From positions 12,998,169-13,058,168 of the forward strand of contig NC_087072.1 in assembly GCF_026151205.1 (NCBI RefSeq): a stretch of 60,000 nt of DNA, given 5' to 3'. This DNA comes from Bolinopsis microptera. Its lineage: Eukaryota; Ctenophora; Tentaculata; Lobata; Bolinopsidae. The translations under genes and the position numbers were made by a program. Under the pieces are notes generated by a model, which saw only the letters and a list, made by a program, of their open reading frames with translations, did not search any database and was not told the DNA's origin. The stretch's first letter is position 1; every line of letters starts with the position of its first letter. Below, piece after piece: positions 21,901 through 31,610 of the stretch.

Positions 21901-22647
21901 CGAGCTTTTGATCGCGCCGTGACAAGCCGCCCCGTCGCGCTCGTACTCAACATTTATTTCCTCTGCACAACAAAATGTTTTAAATGATTACGTCATGTAT
22001 CTTGCTTAAAAATCTTGCTTTTAAAACGTGTACGTGAAATTTTGATGACCAAATGTAAATGTGTTGAATGTAGATTTGAGCCCCTCCCTTAGGTTAAAAG
22101 GCGTGGCAAATAATCCGACGCAGAAATACATCCTTGATAAAAATCATTAGTTATCGTTATTGCGGTATGACTGTCTTATTACGTTATCGTTAATTTAATT
22201 CCCTCTGAGTGGTGATAATTGTGGCATCTTACCGCGAATAATGTTGAGTGTGACCTGTTTTTAAGTATGCAACAACTGGAGGCCTTCACAAAGTGTACAT
22301 AAATTAACGATGTAGATTAAAGAATACATATAAATTTAATTTCTCATACAAGAGAACGCTCGATGAAAATCTCTCTGTCATGCTGTGAGAAGCGGGCCGG
22401 AACGAATTACTCAAGCTTGTCGGGGTATAGGATATATCTAAAAATATGTTTGTTGTGACAGAATAATATTTCCATACCTAAACCACAAGTTGCTGACCTC
22501 AAATATTTGCAGATAACCCGAGTTCTGTGTAACATGATAAAGGAGCTGTGGTGTACAGACCCCGCAGAACGGTTGTCAGCTCTCAGGATCAAGAAGACTC
22601 TGAGCGAGATGTTGTTACACAAACAAGACTCATTCCCCCCAGTGTAG
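9423..22647 (+). CDS. TGF-beta/BMP type I receptor Ser/Thr kinase (10 exons)
   Basis: The exons are 9423-9576, 9735-9956, 10973-11208, 11720-11906, 12987-13117, 13973-14102, 14544-14623, 14854-14992, 19342-19478 and 22513-22647. They all have GT..AG boundaries and compatible phases and sum to 1,551 nt (516 residues plus TAG), the normal length for type I receptors. The protein is a single-pass membrane kinase. By family knowledge it binds TGF-beta/BMP ligands together with a type II receptor, is phosphorylated in the juxtamembrane GS loop, and then phosphorylates R-SMADs. The beta4-beta5 (L45) loop, near [10 protein letters not shown], looks more like ALK1/2-type than ALK4/5-type loops, which hints at BMP/SMAD1/5 signalling (inference). 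The start ATG at 9423 is followed by a signal peptide. Introns 2, 3, 4, 5 and 8 carry minisatellites. Type I identity is strong because of the TSGAG segment, the HRDLK and DLG motifs and the C-terminal IKKTL motif. Confidence 0.95.
9935..10819 (+). repeat. Minisatellite of exon 2/intron 2 splice-donor junctions
   Basis: About 30 copies of a 28- or 31-bp unit (GTAAGT, optional AAT, then GTTGGGTACGGTGAACCACC and TG). The first copy contains the real end of exon 2. About 27 copies preserve CACCTG followed by GTAAGT, a near-ideal 5' splice site; one has GTGAGT and a few are mutated (GTCAGT, GAAAAGT). The array fills most of intron 2. Long minus-strand frames across it are by-products of the repeat. 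Confidence 0.95.
10973..11208 (+). other. Receptor exon 3: transmembrane segment and GS-like loop
   Basis: This exon encodes residues 126-204. A membrane helix lies at about 132-153 ([18 protein letters not shown]), followed by basic residues, the juxtamembrane stretch, and [11 protein letters not shown] (residues 194-204). The last is the counterpart of the TTSGSGSG GS box plus the L(P)xxVQRT hinge. Only one Ser and one Thr remain in the core, so the phospho-acceptor loop is reduced. The acceptor is ATTTCAG (10966-10972). The donor after CAG at 11208 is GTACAG, weaker than GTAAGT, and a 12-bp tandem repeat begins a few bases downstream. Confidence 0.92.
11214..11402. repeat. 12-bp minisatellite in receptor intron 3
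   Basis: About 15 copies of ACACAGACTAGA and close variants (CCAGA, CCAAA), starting about 10 bp after the exon 3 donor. It has no coding meaning; the frames through it are repeat artefacts. Confidence 0.92.
12100..12986. repeat. Intron 4 minisatellite reaching the exon 5 acceptor
   Basis: About 870 bp of units built from ACCACGTACC(C/T)CACAAT plus ACCACCCCTAAT, arranged as 29-bp and 41-bp blocks. The last unit reads CTTACCTCACAG where the others have CGTACCTCACAA, so the functional 3' splice site of exon 5 is itself the final, one-base-modified repeat unit. Confidence 0.93.
13148..13351. repeat. 18-bp minisatellite with 12 CACGTG sites in intron 5
   Basis: Twelve units of TCACGTGATCTGGTAGTA. 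The CACGTG palindrome (E-box class) recurs exactly every 18 bp from 13148 to 13346. The array starts about 30 bp after the exon 5 donor. All units keep CACGTG while other positions vary (AGTA/AATA, GATC/GGTC). Confidence 0.93.
14455..14507 (+). other. Partial upstream duplicate of exon 7 with in-frame stop (possible poison exon)
   Basis: The 3' splice region and first 28 bases of exon 7 are duplicated about 72 bp upstream. The copy has TTTTGTTTCAG at 14461-14471, then coding-like sequence from 14472, and CCAG followed by GTAACT at 14508, which can act as a donor. Splicing exon 6 to 14472 keeps frame through a DLGL-equivalent and then meets TAA. The copy therefore defines a 36-nt pseudo-exon that would truncate the kinase just after its metal-binding motif. 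Confidence 0.75.
15477..16985. repeat. 60/61-bp minisatellite in receptor intron 8
   Basis: About 25 copies of a unit starting GGTAAGGTTTGTTGTCCACA and ending in GAGTTGTGG. Units differ mainly in GGTATGAG, GGGTTTGAG or GGGTATAAG. In the first half the first two types alternate, giving a 121-bp higher-order period (about 15,664 to 16,027). Frames on both strands across the array are repeat artefacts. Confidence 0.94.
16986..19341. other. Remainder of receptor intron 8
   Basis: AT-rich intronic sequence. Apart from the 23-bp array and a short 22-bp duplication near 18,115-18,160, I see no gene, no RNA and no transposon ends. Confidence 0.6.
18645..18811. repeat. 23-bp minisatellite in receptor intron 8
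   Basis: Seven copies of GACACTACCGACAGGGCGGC plus AAT, with one or two substitutions. It lies far from any splice site. Confidence 0.92.
19787..20027. repeat. Direct duplication of about 120 bp in receptor intron 9
   Basis: Two head-to-tail copies of about 120 bp (about 19,787-19,907 and 19,908-20,027). Both start TTGGGTTTAAATCT and end ACAACCAGTCCAG and differ at a handful of positions. They contain a small palindrome, AAACATGTTT. Confidence 0.85.
20728..20838. repeat. 36-bp repeat with three TGACGTCA palindromes in intron 9
   Basis: Three copies of a 36-bp unit, each carrying the full CRE palindrome TGACGTCA (20741-20748, 20777-20784, 20813-20820), with CACGTG at two of the unit junctions. 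This could be an enhancer for CREB/ATF-type factors, or simply a small minisatellite. Confidence 0.8.
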
Positions 22648-22740
22648 GGCCAGCAGATCACGTGACATCACAAGACTATATTTCATGAGAGAGAGAGAGT
22701 GAGCGGGCCTGTTAAATCAACTAAAAGATCTACTGAGAAT

Positions 22741-22746
22741 AATAAA
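22741..22746 (+). terminator. Polyadenylation signal of the receptor gene
   Basis: AATAAA lies 94 bp after the TAG of the receptor and is the first canonical signal downstream. Confidence 0.55.
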
Positions 22747-22747
22747 T

Positions 22748-24192
22748 TGCTGCCAGGAATATCTCTAAGAAGTAGATTCAGCTCAGATTCTGTCCACCAG
22801 GGAACTATCAAACCATCTAAATACCCTCAAAGAAGAGGCACGCTCTCGGGAAGAAACAAATAGATAGTGGAGCGGAGAAACACTCTGAGATGGTGCAGTC
22901 AGGGAAGATTACATGCTCACCAGCGCGAGTGTGGTGGTTGTTTTTACTGGAACCCTGGTTTGATTCATTGCCCGCCTGTTTTGGTGGCTATAAAACCTTT
23001 TGAATAGTTGTTATCGTTATCGGTTTTTAGCATTTTTAATGTCCTGTATATTTAAGAGCTCATTCATCGCTTTTAAAGAGGAAGGTGTTTGTTTTACCTG
23101 TATTTAGCTTGGGTATTATTGATATCATATGGTACGTGGCCATGGTAATATGATCGTTACAATTGGGTGTAGGTTGTAAAGACATTACACATAGTCTGTT
23201 GTTGAAAAGCAGTTTTACAATGGTTAGCTTTTAAATATGGATTGGGAAATCATTGATTGATTAAATCCGGTTCTAGATTCCAATTAGTATAGGGGGATGT
23301 GATCTAAAGAAAAATGTTTTATAATATTTATGTCAATAATTAAAATTGAAGCTAAAATGAGGTTAATATGAAAAGTCTAGCTATAAATACATGCAGATTA
23401 TAAAGGAGTCAAGATGAATGCTTCTCAGTCTTGGTTGAATCGAGTTTATTTGTCCCTACAATATATGCGATTTGTGTTTAAACTTTTGTTTTAGTGATGT
23501 TTTATATAAACGTTTTATATTTAATTGCTTTTTACTACTACAACTGTTATCGGGCCCCTTGCGAGATTTGATTGGGGACAAAGTATTATGTAAATAGTTG
23601 CCGCGTGATCCAATCTTACTGGGGATAAAGTGATTTTATTGATAATCGGGCCGGGAAAACCGATGTGTATGATTTTCTGAATGGAATTCGTGTGGCAGCA
23701 ACGTATAGGAGGGCGGTTTATGCCGTAAAATGTTCTAAAAGAAACATGAAACTCAAGTTATCAACAAAATGCTACATCGAAAACGGAGTTGTACAGGCAT
23801 AAGTTTTTATACTTGGCTCACAAATACACTCATAAGTTATAAATTATTTATTTCTATCAAACTACTTGTGTACGATTATTAATCACAAATAATGGTGTTT
23901 CAATTAGTCTTTTAGAATCTAGAATAGGGTTTATTATGGAAATGACTTTGCATCTGGAAATCCAGGCACGCTCCTGGTGACCGTCATGCTGGCGCGGAGA
24001 CGAATTTTGTTGACCGCTAGCACTGTGGGGAGTACTTTATCTGTCGACGCGCGTGTGTACGTACGTGATAGGCGACGTTCGGACGTTATGTCCCCGGTAA
24101 TATCTGCGCGCCGGCATGGCCATCAAATCAGATTTGGAGGACTTCGCCGCTTCGACGCGCCGCGCAATCTAGCATTCTTGCTTCGCATCGAC
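22748..24192. other. Intergenic, nothing recognised
   Basis: AT-rich sequence downstream of the receptor gene. No coding frame, RNA gene or clear repeat is supported. A GC-rich patch begins near 23,980. Confidence 0.55.
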
Positions 24193-24223
24193 GATCGTTG
24201 CTCTGCTTCGCAGAGCAACGATC
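24193..24223. repeat. Perfect 13-bp hairpin in a GC-rich patch
   Basis: GATCGTTGCTCTG and its exact reverse complement are separated by a 5-nt CTTCG loop. The hairpin sits at the right edge of a CpG-rich stretch (about 23,980-24,240) next to a dispersed repeat copy. It may be a subterminal hairpin of an unidentified element. Confidence 0.7.
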
Positions 24224-24244
24224 TCGACGGATTGACATCGTCAA

Positions 24245-24530
24245 TTAGTGTATGTACTAAGAGCGCCAACTTGTGGGTGAGATTTTATGTCTCAAAACCC
24301 AACATATTATACACCATTGGAAAGGTCTCATTGAGTAGAGTCATATGGTACCAAGTTTTGGGGAAATGGCTGCTCCTAGTGGAAGTTATAACCCGTCGAA
24401 GTCCCAAAAATGATCAATTTAGAAAATGGGGTGGGACATCGTGTTCTTAAATTTTTTTACGAAATTTTTTTACAGAATATTGTTTATCACATTTTTTTAC
24501 ACAAGATTAGCTGTATGCCGTAATTTTATT
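24245..24530 (+). repeat. Dispersed repeat, copy 1 (inverted relative to 30,506-30,786)
   Basis: About 285 bp running from GTGTATGTACTAAGAGCGCC to GTATGCCGTAATTTT. It matches 30,506-30,786 on the other strand with scattered substitutions and small indels (roughly 10% by eye). Both copies translate to similar short peptides, but neither looks like a gene. It is probably part of an interspersed transposon family. Confidence 0.85.
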
Positions 24531-25837
24531 TTCCGATATTTGAATCAAAAATAATTTTTATTTGGATTTCAAAGTACGCGCTACGCCGCGCAGTTAGAAA
24601 TCGCAATAAGGAGATTTAACCATATTTTTTGTTGCGCCATTTTTATTCTCATATCAAATATGCGCTGATACTTTTCGGTCGAATTTCTTTTTGTTGCCGC
24701 TCATAGCAATTAGCATAGAGCCTCAATGCACACACCGTATATTTAGTTTGATAGTAGTTGTTTTGTTGCACATTGTAATGCAGATGTTACTAAATGATCT
24801 TGAGAGGGTATTTAATATAACTGAGTTAGTGTTACTGCGTTTTGGCTGCGATGTGCTGGAGACTACTAGAAACTTGTTCTAGTATAGAATAGCTTAGTGG
24901 ATCAGGATGTTGCTAAATTAAATCCCTTGTTACACTCGTTTAGTTCTGGACAGGATTTGAACGTTTTACACTTTTATCAGATCATTTCAATCATGGTTCA
25001 TACCGAAATTACAATTAACCCATTCAAGCCTTGTATAAACAATAACGGACAGTATTCTGTGTTAGAAAAAATATATGTACTTCCAATCAAATCGTGCAAT
25101 TGCCTTGGTACACAGGTGCACATTCTTTGATGCCCGAAACGCATTCCAAGCTCTAGATATCTGCCTTCAATAATGGCCTATAATCACATTTGCCAAAAAC
25201 AGTTGCTTTGTAATGCTGGTGTGTCCCACTTAGTTTGATTATCTTAGTTAAGCTGTAATATCGAACTCGAAGACCTGTTTCGTTATTATTTCTTGAAATG
25301 CAGGTATTTGAAGGTTTTGAAGCAATTTTTTTCAATTAATCTATTTTCCTGGTGTAGAAACAGACCTAACTTGATACTATATTGTTTATTCTAATTAAAG
25401 TATATTTGAATTTAAAATATGAACTTCAAATATCATTATTTCTAGCTGAACCAGAATTTCCTTTGGAACAAGATGCTTTCCTGACAAACATTATTGTATG
25501 CTGATATAATAATTAACAACCGATCCTATGGGCTGAAATATGTAAGTACTTTGTTCAAGCTTGATGTGACCTTTTTTATCTTAGTATACTTATGACTGCT
25601 TTAGCTCAGCCTTTATAATAAAAGATAACCTCTTACCAAGCGATTGTGGAGAGAAATGACAGTCCTATTTACCATTACCATTTTACAACTATTTAACAGT
25701 ACCACCAACTGACTGTAATTTTCAAGCAAGAATTATTACTGATGAAAACCCATTAAATACCTAAAACTGCGTTGTACAAACACACTTGTTTATTGATAGT
25801 TAACATTAAGGATGGTTGATGCCTGTTAAGTTCATTA

Positions 25838-26026
25838 CAGTGGAGTTCCCACCTACGAGTGGTGGCTGAGAGGTGGCGTGCCTTGCCGCGGACGCGATAA
25901 TTCAAACGTAATGAAAGCTAATGTCAGCTGCGCCGCAAGGCTGACATTATCATACTCTGCATACACCGCGCCACCTCTCAGGCGCGCCACCTCTCAGTTT
26001 ACCACTCGTAGGTGGGAACTCCACTG
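25838..26026. mobile_element. 189-bp MITE with 3-bp TTA duplication
   Basis: The ends are perfect inverted repeats of about 26 bp, beginning CAGTGGAGTTCCCACCTACG. TTA flanks both sides (25835-25837 and 26027-26029). The interior repeats a GAGAGGTGGCG motif in opposite orientations. A TTA target duplication fits PIF/Harbinger-like elements; the superfamily is inferred and there is no transposase. Confidence 0.82.
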
Positions 26027-26529
26027 TTATGCTCATCTACTTACCAGTTTATTTACAGCCAATTCTTATCATTGTGACTTTAGCAAGTGGATATTTTCAA
26101 TGCAACATTTAAACATCGTTTTTAGGCAAGATTGGGCAATTTGGTTTTGATCACTGGATTGATCACCAAAAGTTACTTAATTGAATAATAATTTGAAACT
26201 AAATCATTCGAAATCACTGATTAAGTGCCATTGATTGAGTGAAGAAATCACAGATTAAGTGCCAGGATCATGTATCCGTGCCAGATCTTAAAATGGTCAT
26301 AACTCGGCTTAGTTGTAAACAACGAACTTGAAGTTATAGGAAAGCACTTCAATTATCAAACCAAGTCCAAATGTGTCTGGAAATTTTGGATTTCCTAACT
26401 CAAAACGTTCTCAATTTATGGTGACAATAGAGAAAAAGAGGGAGTGTACAACCCTATACAATCTCACTAGTGACAATATACCTTTAGAATTTTAAAAATA
26501 AGTGCTCTATATTCGTTTCCTCCTTCGAA

Positions 26530-27261
26530 TAGTTGATTTGGTCATTTACTTTTGAAACACTGAGACAGTCTGAGTTCTTTAGCTTTGATCAGTATCTGAT
26601 GAACGGTGCTAGAGTTTCAAAATTATACTTTGACAGCTCTGGGTTTTTCAGCAGACATATTCCCAATTTGAGCAGCTTCGAAGCGTGGCTTTTCTGCAAT
26701 TTGTTCAGACACATCACAAATTTGATCGCCAAGTTTCTCTCCTGTATCCTCCTTGAGACTAAAAATGAAGACATTTCTGCAATCTGCTGCGATATTCTTC
26801 AGCTACAACATTCCAAACTACAAGTTTTCTGCCGTGAAAGTGGAGACAGAGCTGGGGGAAGGGTTTCCTCTGCATTTTTTGCTAATTTCTGAGCACTGAT
26901 GATTTCACACTTCATTTCCTCTATCTTTTTATTCGTGGAGAATACGCTGATATTAGACAATACCCTAAAACGCATCAAAGAGGACTTCTCGAATGTGATA
27001 TCACTATCTTCATCAAAGTTTATTGTCTTTATTACCTCAACCCAAATACCAAGTTCATTAGAAGCATCAGAAAGCTGGTCAAAATGTTTACTTGACTACA
27101 TTAGAGAGTCTAAGTACACATCTTCCATAACGTACTCACAATTGTATAGCACCGGACACAAAGTAGCAGATAAGTCGTCGAATTATAGCAATAAGAGATG
27201 CACATGTAAGAAATGTAGTAAATCAAAGTTTTCACTTTTTAGTCCCCGTCGGATCACATGA
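26530..27261. other. Unidentified open stretch, probably transposon-derived
   Basis: Two consecutive plus-strand frames (26533-26892 and 26899-27261) and overlapping minus-strand frames span this interval. None shows a family I recognise; the second ends in a short Cys/Lys-rich run (CTCKKCSKSK). It directly abuts an inverted repeat at 27,216, so it may be the remains of the body of a TIR element. No function is proposed. Confidence 0.25.
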
Positions 27262-27945
27262 TTTCTCTCCGCATAGAATTGGTTCCCAATTAGTGGTTTT
27301 ACAGTACCGTCGAGCTAGAATAAAGACTCCATATGAGTGTGTTACGTATTGTTAAGCTAGGAATTAGGATCTTAGCATTAAGCAATAATGAATAAGGTGT
27401 CAGAGAGCTAAGAGATGACAGGGAGTGATAGACAAGGTTCGACCGGGATCCCGGTTTAATCCCGAATTTTTTGAAAAACTGAAGTTTAAAGCAAAATTAT
27501 TTACCAATTAATAAACAAAAAACTGTCAGAGTCAAGTGCCAATTTGTTGGGTAAGCTGTGCTTGTGCTTTTTATCAGTTGCGGATACCAGATTTTAGTGT
27601 AAGTGTTAAGTGCTGGTTTTCTTAGCTATGATCCCGGTCCCAAATCTGGCTGAATCCCGGTCCCGGCGTATACCTGGTTCCGGCACTCCTTTCCAGTCCC
27701 GGCCAAAAAAGCAGTCCCGGTCGATCCTTGGTGACAGAAGGGGCGGTAAATAATGTTTTGTTTCTGATGTTGGTCAAAGAGCGTACTGTATAGCATTGAA
27801 CCTACACAGTTTTAGTACCCCTCACTTGAGTACTTGTGAACCATAGTCCATGACCACTAATTGGGAACCAATTCTGTGCGGAGAGAAACCATGTGATCCG
27901 ACGGCCAAGGGGACCAAAAAGTGAAAACTCTGATTTACCGCACTA
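27216..27945. mobile_element. Inverted-repeat element with about 85-bp arms, split by a MITE
   Basis: 27,216-27,297 and 27,853-27,945 are inverted copies (about 90% by eye), both containing GGATCACATG or its variant and ATTGGTTCCCAATTAGTGGT. The right copy has a small extra segment. A 298-bp hAT-like MITE sits between them. Outer ends and target duplication could not be fixed. Confidence 0.6.
27433..27730. mobile_element. 298-bp hAT-like MITE
   Basis: The terminal inverted repeat is CAAGG(T/A)TCGACCGGGA. The flanks are GTGATAGA (27425-27432) and GTGACAGA (27731-27738), an 8-bp duplication with one mismatch. Subterminal regions are full of CCCGG/CCGGG motifs and the centre is AT-rich. An 8-bp duplication and subterminal repeats are usual for hAT-derived MITEs. 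Confidence 0.78.
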
Positions 27946-29149
27946 TTTATCTTTCCCCAAACTGTACTGTAAGTCGGGGTTTTACTGTATATATTATCAC
28001 GAAGATCAGCCCAGGCTATATAGTAATTGCCATCCTGATATTAAAAGTAAATACAATTTTATTTAGAAAATAAGTGCTTACTTTCTATCACCATCTTATC
28101 AGTAATACTAGGCAAAATAGTGATACGTATATATATATAGTGCAGAGTGCTACATAGAGATCAATTGTTTCATCTTAAGTTTGTTACGCAGCTTACGCTC
28201 ATACCTGGTAGTGGTAGTGGTACCAGTAGTAGTGATAGATTGCCCGACCCTAATCGCGGGTTTTAATCTCGTGCTTCATGCTTGTTATAGGTGGTTATCA
28301 GCTGTTATGTTCTAAAAATTATAGCGCTCATTGTAAGACGTAGGTTCAATGTTGGTATGGTTTTAATTAAATTAGTTACCCAGAATTTTATTAAGATATT
28401 GTAACGTAATAGCTTTTTGAGTTCCGTTATTTTGTTTAAGTGTAATTGTTATTCAAAACATATAATTTCAGGTGTTAAAAGCTTGGAGCAAGACACATTA
28501 CGATCGATGGCGTTCGCTGACTGATGCATTGCTATTTACTGCTGACTAGCTTATCCTTTTGTTGCCTCTAATCAGTGATGAACATTGAACACCAATAAGA
28601 ATCAATCGATTTAATTCACAGGATATTACGATTGTTTACAAGGGCCCTAGCACCTGTAGTTTAAGTTATTCGATTCGATTTTTATTAAATAACGCCATTT
28701 TTCTTTTTCTGATCTATTATTAGAGCTGTCAATGTCTTCATCTTATATTTATTGCTGCGATGTTTTACTTTGTTTTATATATCAGTTGAGACTAATTAAT
28801 GAATTTGACAAATTTACAAGTTTTACATTTTTGATAATATTTGATATTTCGCCATATTTATAAATGTGTTATCAGTAGTCAATAACTACACAATATGTAA
28901 TGTATTTGATTTCTGTTTGTGTGTACAACCACTCCCGTGCATAGTAAAGCAGGCGGAGACTTGCACGTGCACGTGTTAATTTGGAGCTAAATTTCGATCA
29001 TTTACTGTTGAGTTTAGAGTGTTCTACGAAATAATAGCATGTATCTTCGGTTGTGATTTAAATTTTATGATGCGATAAAAATTGATTTCTAGCTTCCTCC
29101 CTGTGACAACGGATTTTCTAGTATGTCTTTAGAGTAAAATAAAGGTCGA
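27946..29149. other. Intergenic, nothing recognised
   Basis: AT-rich, with short simple repeats (for example TATATATATA near 28,130). There is no supported gene or repeat. Confidence 0.55.
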
Positions 29150-29329
29150 GACATATTTATATGGTACGAAATTCGGGGATTTTTGGAAAAAATGGGAAAA
29201 AATCCCCATATTTTCGTACTGAATTTCTGAAATTTCGTACTGAATTACTGAATTTCTGAAAAAAAATCCCCTAATTTTCGTTCCCCCATAATTTCGATCC
29301 CCGCTAATTATGATCCACATAAATATGTC
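29150..29329. mobile_element. 180-bp palindromic element
   Basis: The terminal inverted repeats are GACATATTTAT(A/G)TGG (15 bp, one mismatch). The subterminal parts mirror each other loosely (ACGAAATTCGGGGAT against ATTTCGATCCCCGC) and the middle repeats TTTCGTACTGAATT. No clean target duplication is visible, so it may be a decayed MITE. Confidence 0.5.
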
Positions 29330-29999
29330 TTGTAAGGTATGCACCACATACGATGGAATCAAACATTATACTTCGATCAATTATGCGCAATATCACGAAC
29401 ATCTTCTAGACCGGCAACAGAAATCAAACTAAAATGATGCTAAATTCATCTTGTATTGTACTGATTACAATTACGATTCACTCGATGTCAGAACAAATTC
29501 GGGAACTAAGACTTGTGAAATGGTAGATACCTATAATCTATATTTTAATACTCACTATTAGGGATACGGACAGCATTACAGCAATAGTCTTTATAATGCT
29601 TTAAATGTTCAATAAACTCCTCGCATGTTTGGGTGTACTTCAGCATACTAGTTGCATAACATAAATATTTAAGATATAACCTGATCTCGTTCTATTAACA
29701 AACGGTTATAGATACAGTTGGGAGCAAGCAGGCCATAAATGGGGGCACCAGGCCACCATTTCATTAATTTATGTATTGGTTAATTAAGTAATTAGTGACG
29801 TCGCTAATTACTAGCTGAATTCTCTACAATTAATTCCGATTATAGTTGTTAATAACTAGTTTCAGAATAAGTTAGATTCACATTCGACACAAAAACCGAG
29901 AATGCACTCTGGCATTGTTCGTGCGCTGCTCGGAGAGCACGTTTCCTTGATTTGTGTAGGGGATTTCACACTTGTATGAGTTCCCTTGGTATTTGGAAC

Positions 30000-30290
30000 A
30001 TTTTCAGGTGGTTTAATGGTAAGTACTTGTCCCTAACAATTAGAAAAACCGAGTTTTGACATCTTGACCCACTCAGGCCACTCCCAGGGGCCACGCCAAC
30101 CCCAAAATTACTGAAATCCAGGTCAAATCAAGAATGAGAATCTTTACCCCTGTAGGAGATTTATGTTCCGGGGTATTTGGAACATGATTTGGAGGTTAGA
30201 TAGGAAGTACCTGACCCCAACAACCAGAGAAACTAATTTTCGACGTCTTGACCCACTCAGGCCACTCCCAGGGACAATTCGAAACTATTT
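30000..30290. repeat. Two diverged tandem copies of about 150 bp
   Basis: The blocks at about 30,000-30,100 and 30,175-30,275 share GTATTTGGAACAT near their left ends and CTTGACCCACTCAGGCCACT near their right ends, with many substitutions between. It is an old local duplication. Confidence 0.7.
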
Positions 30291-30505
30291 TTAGGGGATT
30301 TGAAATCCGTGTCAAATCCCCTACAAAATCCCCAACAAAATTCAGGGAAACGTCTTCTGCTACGTTACTCGGAATTGTAACGCGCAATTTAACAATTTGT
30401 AGACAAAGAAGCGCGCCGCAAACCACGCGGAATATCAATTGTCTCCTCAAGTATTTCAAACTCTGTTGACAAAATAAATTGATTGTGACTCTAATAATGG
30501 ATTAA

Positions 30506-30786
30506 AAATTACGGCATACAGCAAATCTTGTGTAAAAAACTGTGATAAACAATATGCTGTTAAAAAAAGTTGTCAAAAAGTTTAAGAACACGATGTCCCG
30601 CCCAATTTTCTGAAGTGACAATTTTGGGACTTTGACGGGCTATAACTTTCGCTAGGAGCAGCCATTTCCCCAAAACTTGGTACCATATGACTCTACTCAA
30701 TGAGACCTTTCCAATGGTGTATAATATGTTGGGTTTTGAGACATAAAATCTCACCCACAAGTTGGCGCTCTTAGTACATACACTAA
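30506..30786 (-). repeat. Dispersed repeat, copy 2 (inverted relative to 24,245-24,530)
   Basis: The reverse complement of the repeat at 24,245-24,530, with the same limits. The pair lies 6 kb apart in opposite orientation. Confidence 0.85.
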
Positions 30787-31416
30787 ATCAAAATCAGATA
30801 TAATTGATAATAAGACTTTTTAGTTTTACCTTCAGCGTGAGCCTTTGGTGTTCATTAAACCCATATAAAAGCTGGAGAAAGGGTTCCGTCAAGGTTTAGG
30901 CTGATTTCATCGGCGGGGTGCCAGATATTAACGAACTGCACTGACACGACTATAATCACTACAGCTCCCCGGCAAGTTCAAAGTTTAATGAGTCCGGGTG
31001 TGTTTAAATAAATACCCCTAATCAGCGTTTCAATCACTATCCATAACATAAGCTTACTATAAATGTGTCAAGTTTTCAGTTTTAAGAGACAAGAGCGTTT
31101 GACGATTATCAAAAAACACTAAATCGTAAATACAGCGCATAGTAGTTCGTACATATTCGTATATCTAGAGTATACATACTTATTCTGCTCGTTTTCTGAC
31201 CTATTCGAATGGAATGCATCCTACAAATGATGGTACCACACGATGTTAATGTGGAAATAGGGTTAAATAGTGTCCACAGACAGCACATTTGATCCAAGAT
31301 AAATACCACTCCTCATGGACGCCTCTCCAGATACATAGAATTAATTCCTTCTGTTTCATCCTTACTCTCTAGTTACGAGTTGAGTGTGATAGATTTGCTG
31401 TGTAGCTATAATGGCG

Positions 31417-31610
31417 CAGGAGGGTCAACCTGAAAAGAACATTGCTTGACCCTCCTGCCCCACCACATGGATCAGGAGGTTCATTTCAGAAAAAACAGTG
31501 CTTGACCCTCCTGCCCCACCACATGGATCAGGAGGTTCATTTCAGAAAAAACAGTGCTTGACCCTCCTGCCCCACCACATGGATTACGGGGGTCATTTGA
31601 ACCCACGTGG
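31417..31610. repeat. Left subterminal hairpin and 56-bp repeats
   Basis: TTGACCCTCCTGCCCCACCA recurs three times, with a 56-bp period set by ATGGATCAGGAGGTTCATTT and a CAGAAAAAACAGTG tail. The first copy pairs with the terminal CAGGAGGGTCAA to make a 12-bp stem with a 17-nt loop. Confidence 0.88.

Larger units (their letters stand above)
11720..22647 (+). other. Receptor exons 4-10: serine/threonine kinase domain
   Basis: Reading exons 4-10 together gives a full kinase. The glycine loop is GKGRYGEVW (218-226), the ATP-binding lysine is K238 in VAIKQF, and the alphaC glutamate is E251 in WIQEV. The catalytic loop is HRDLKTHN (D342; most relatives have HRDLKSKN), the metal-binding motif is DLG (D360), and GTRRYMAPE (382-390) marks the activation segment end. 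The C-lobe [11 protein letters not shown] ends the domain. All catalytic residues are present, so the enzyme should be active. Departures from the usual sequence include [10 protein letters not shown] in the alphaF region, where relatives have FKRADIYAMG. The protein ends shortly after the kinase, as is normal for type I receptors. Confidence 0.93.

Noticed and set aside
23977-24450. 157-codon plus-strand frame
   Set aside because: It crosses from a GC-rich block into a dispersed repeat also present, inverted, at 30.5-30.8 kb. The shared part is repeat sequence, not a gene.
30248-30469. Overlapping frames on both strands in the 30.2-30.5 kb region
   Set aside because: They sit on an old tandem duplication with no recognisable motif.
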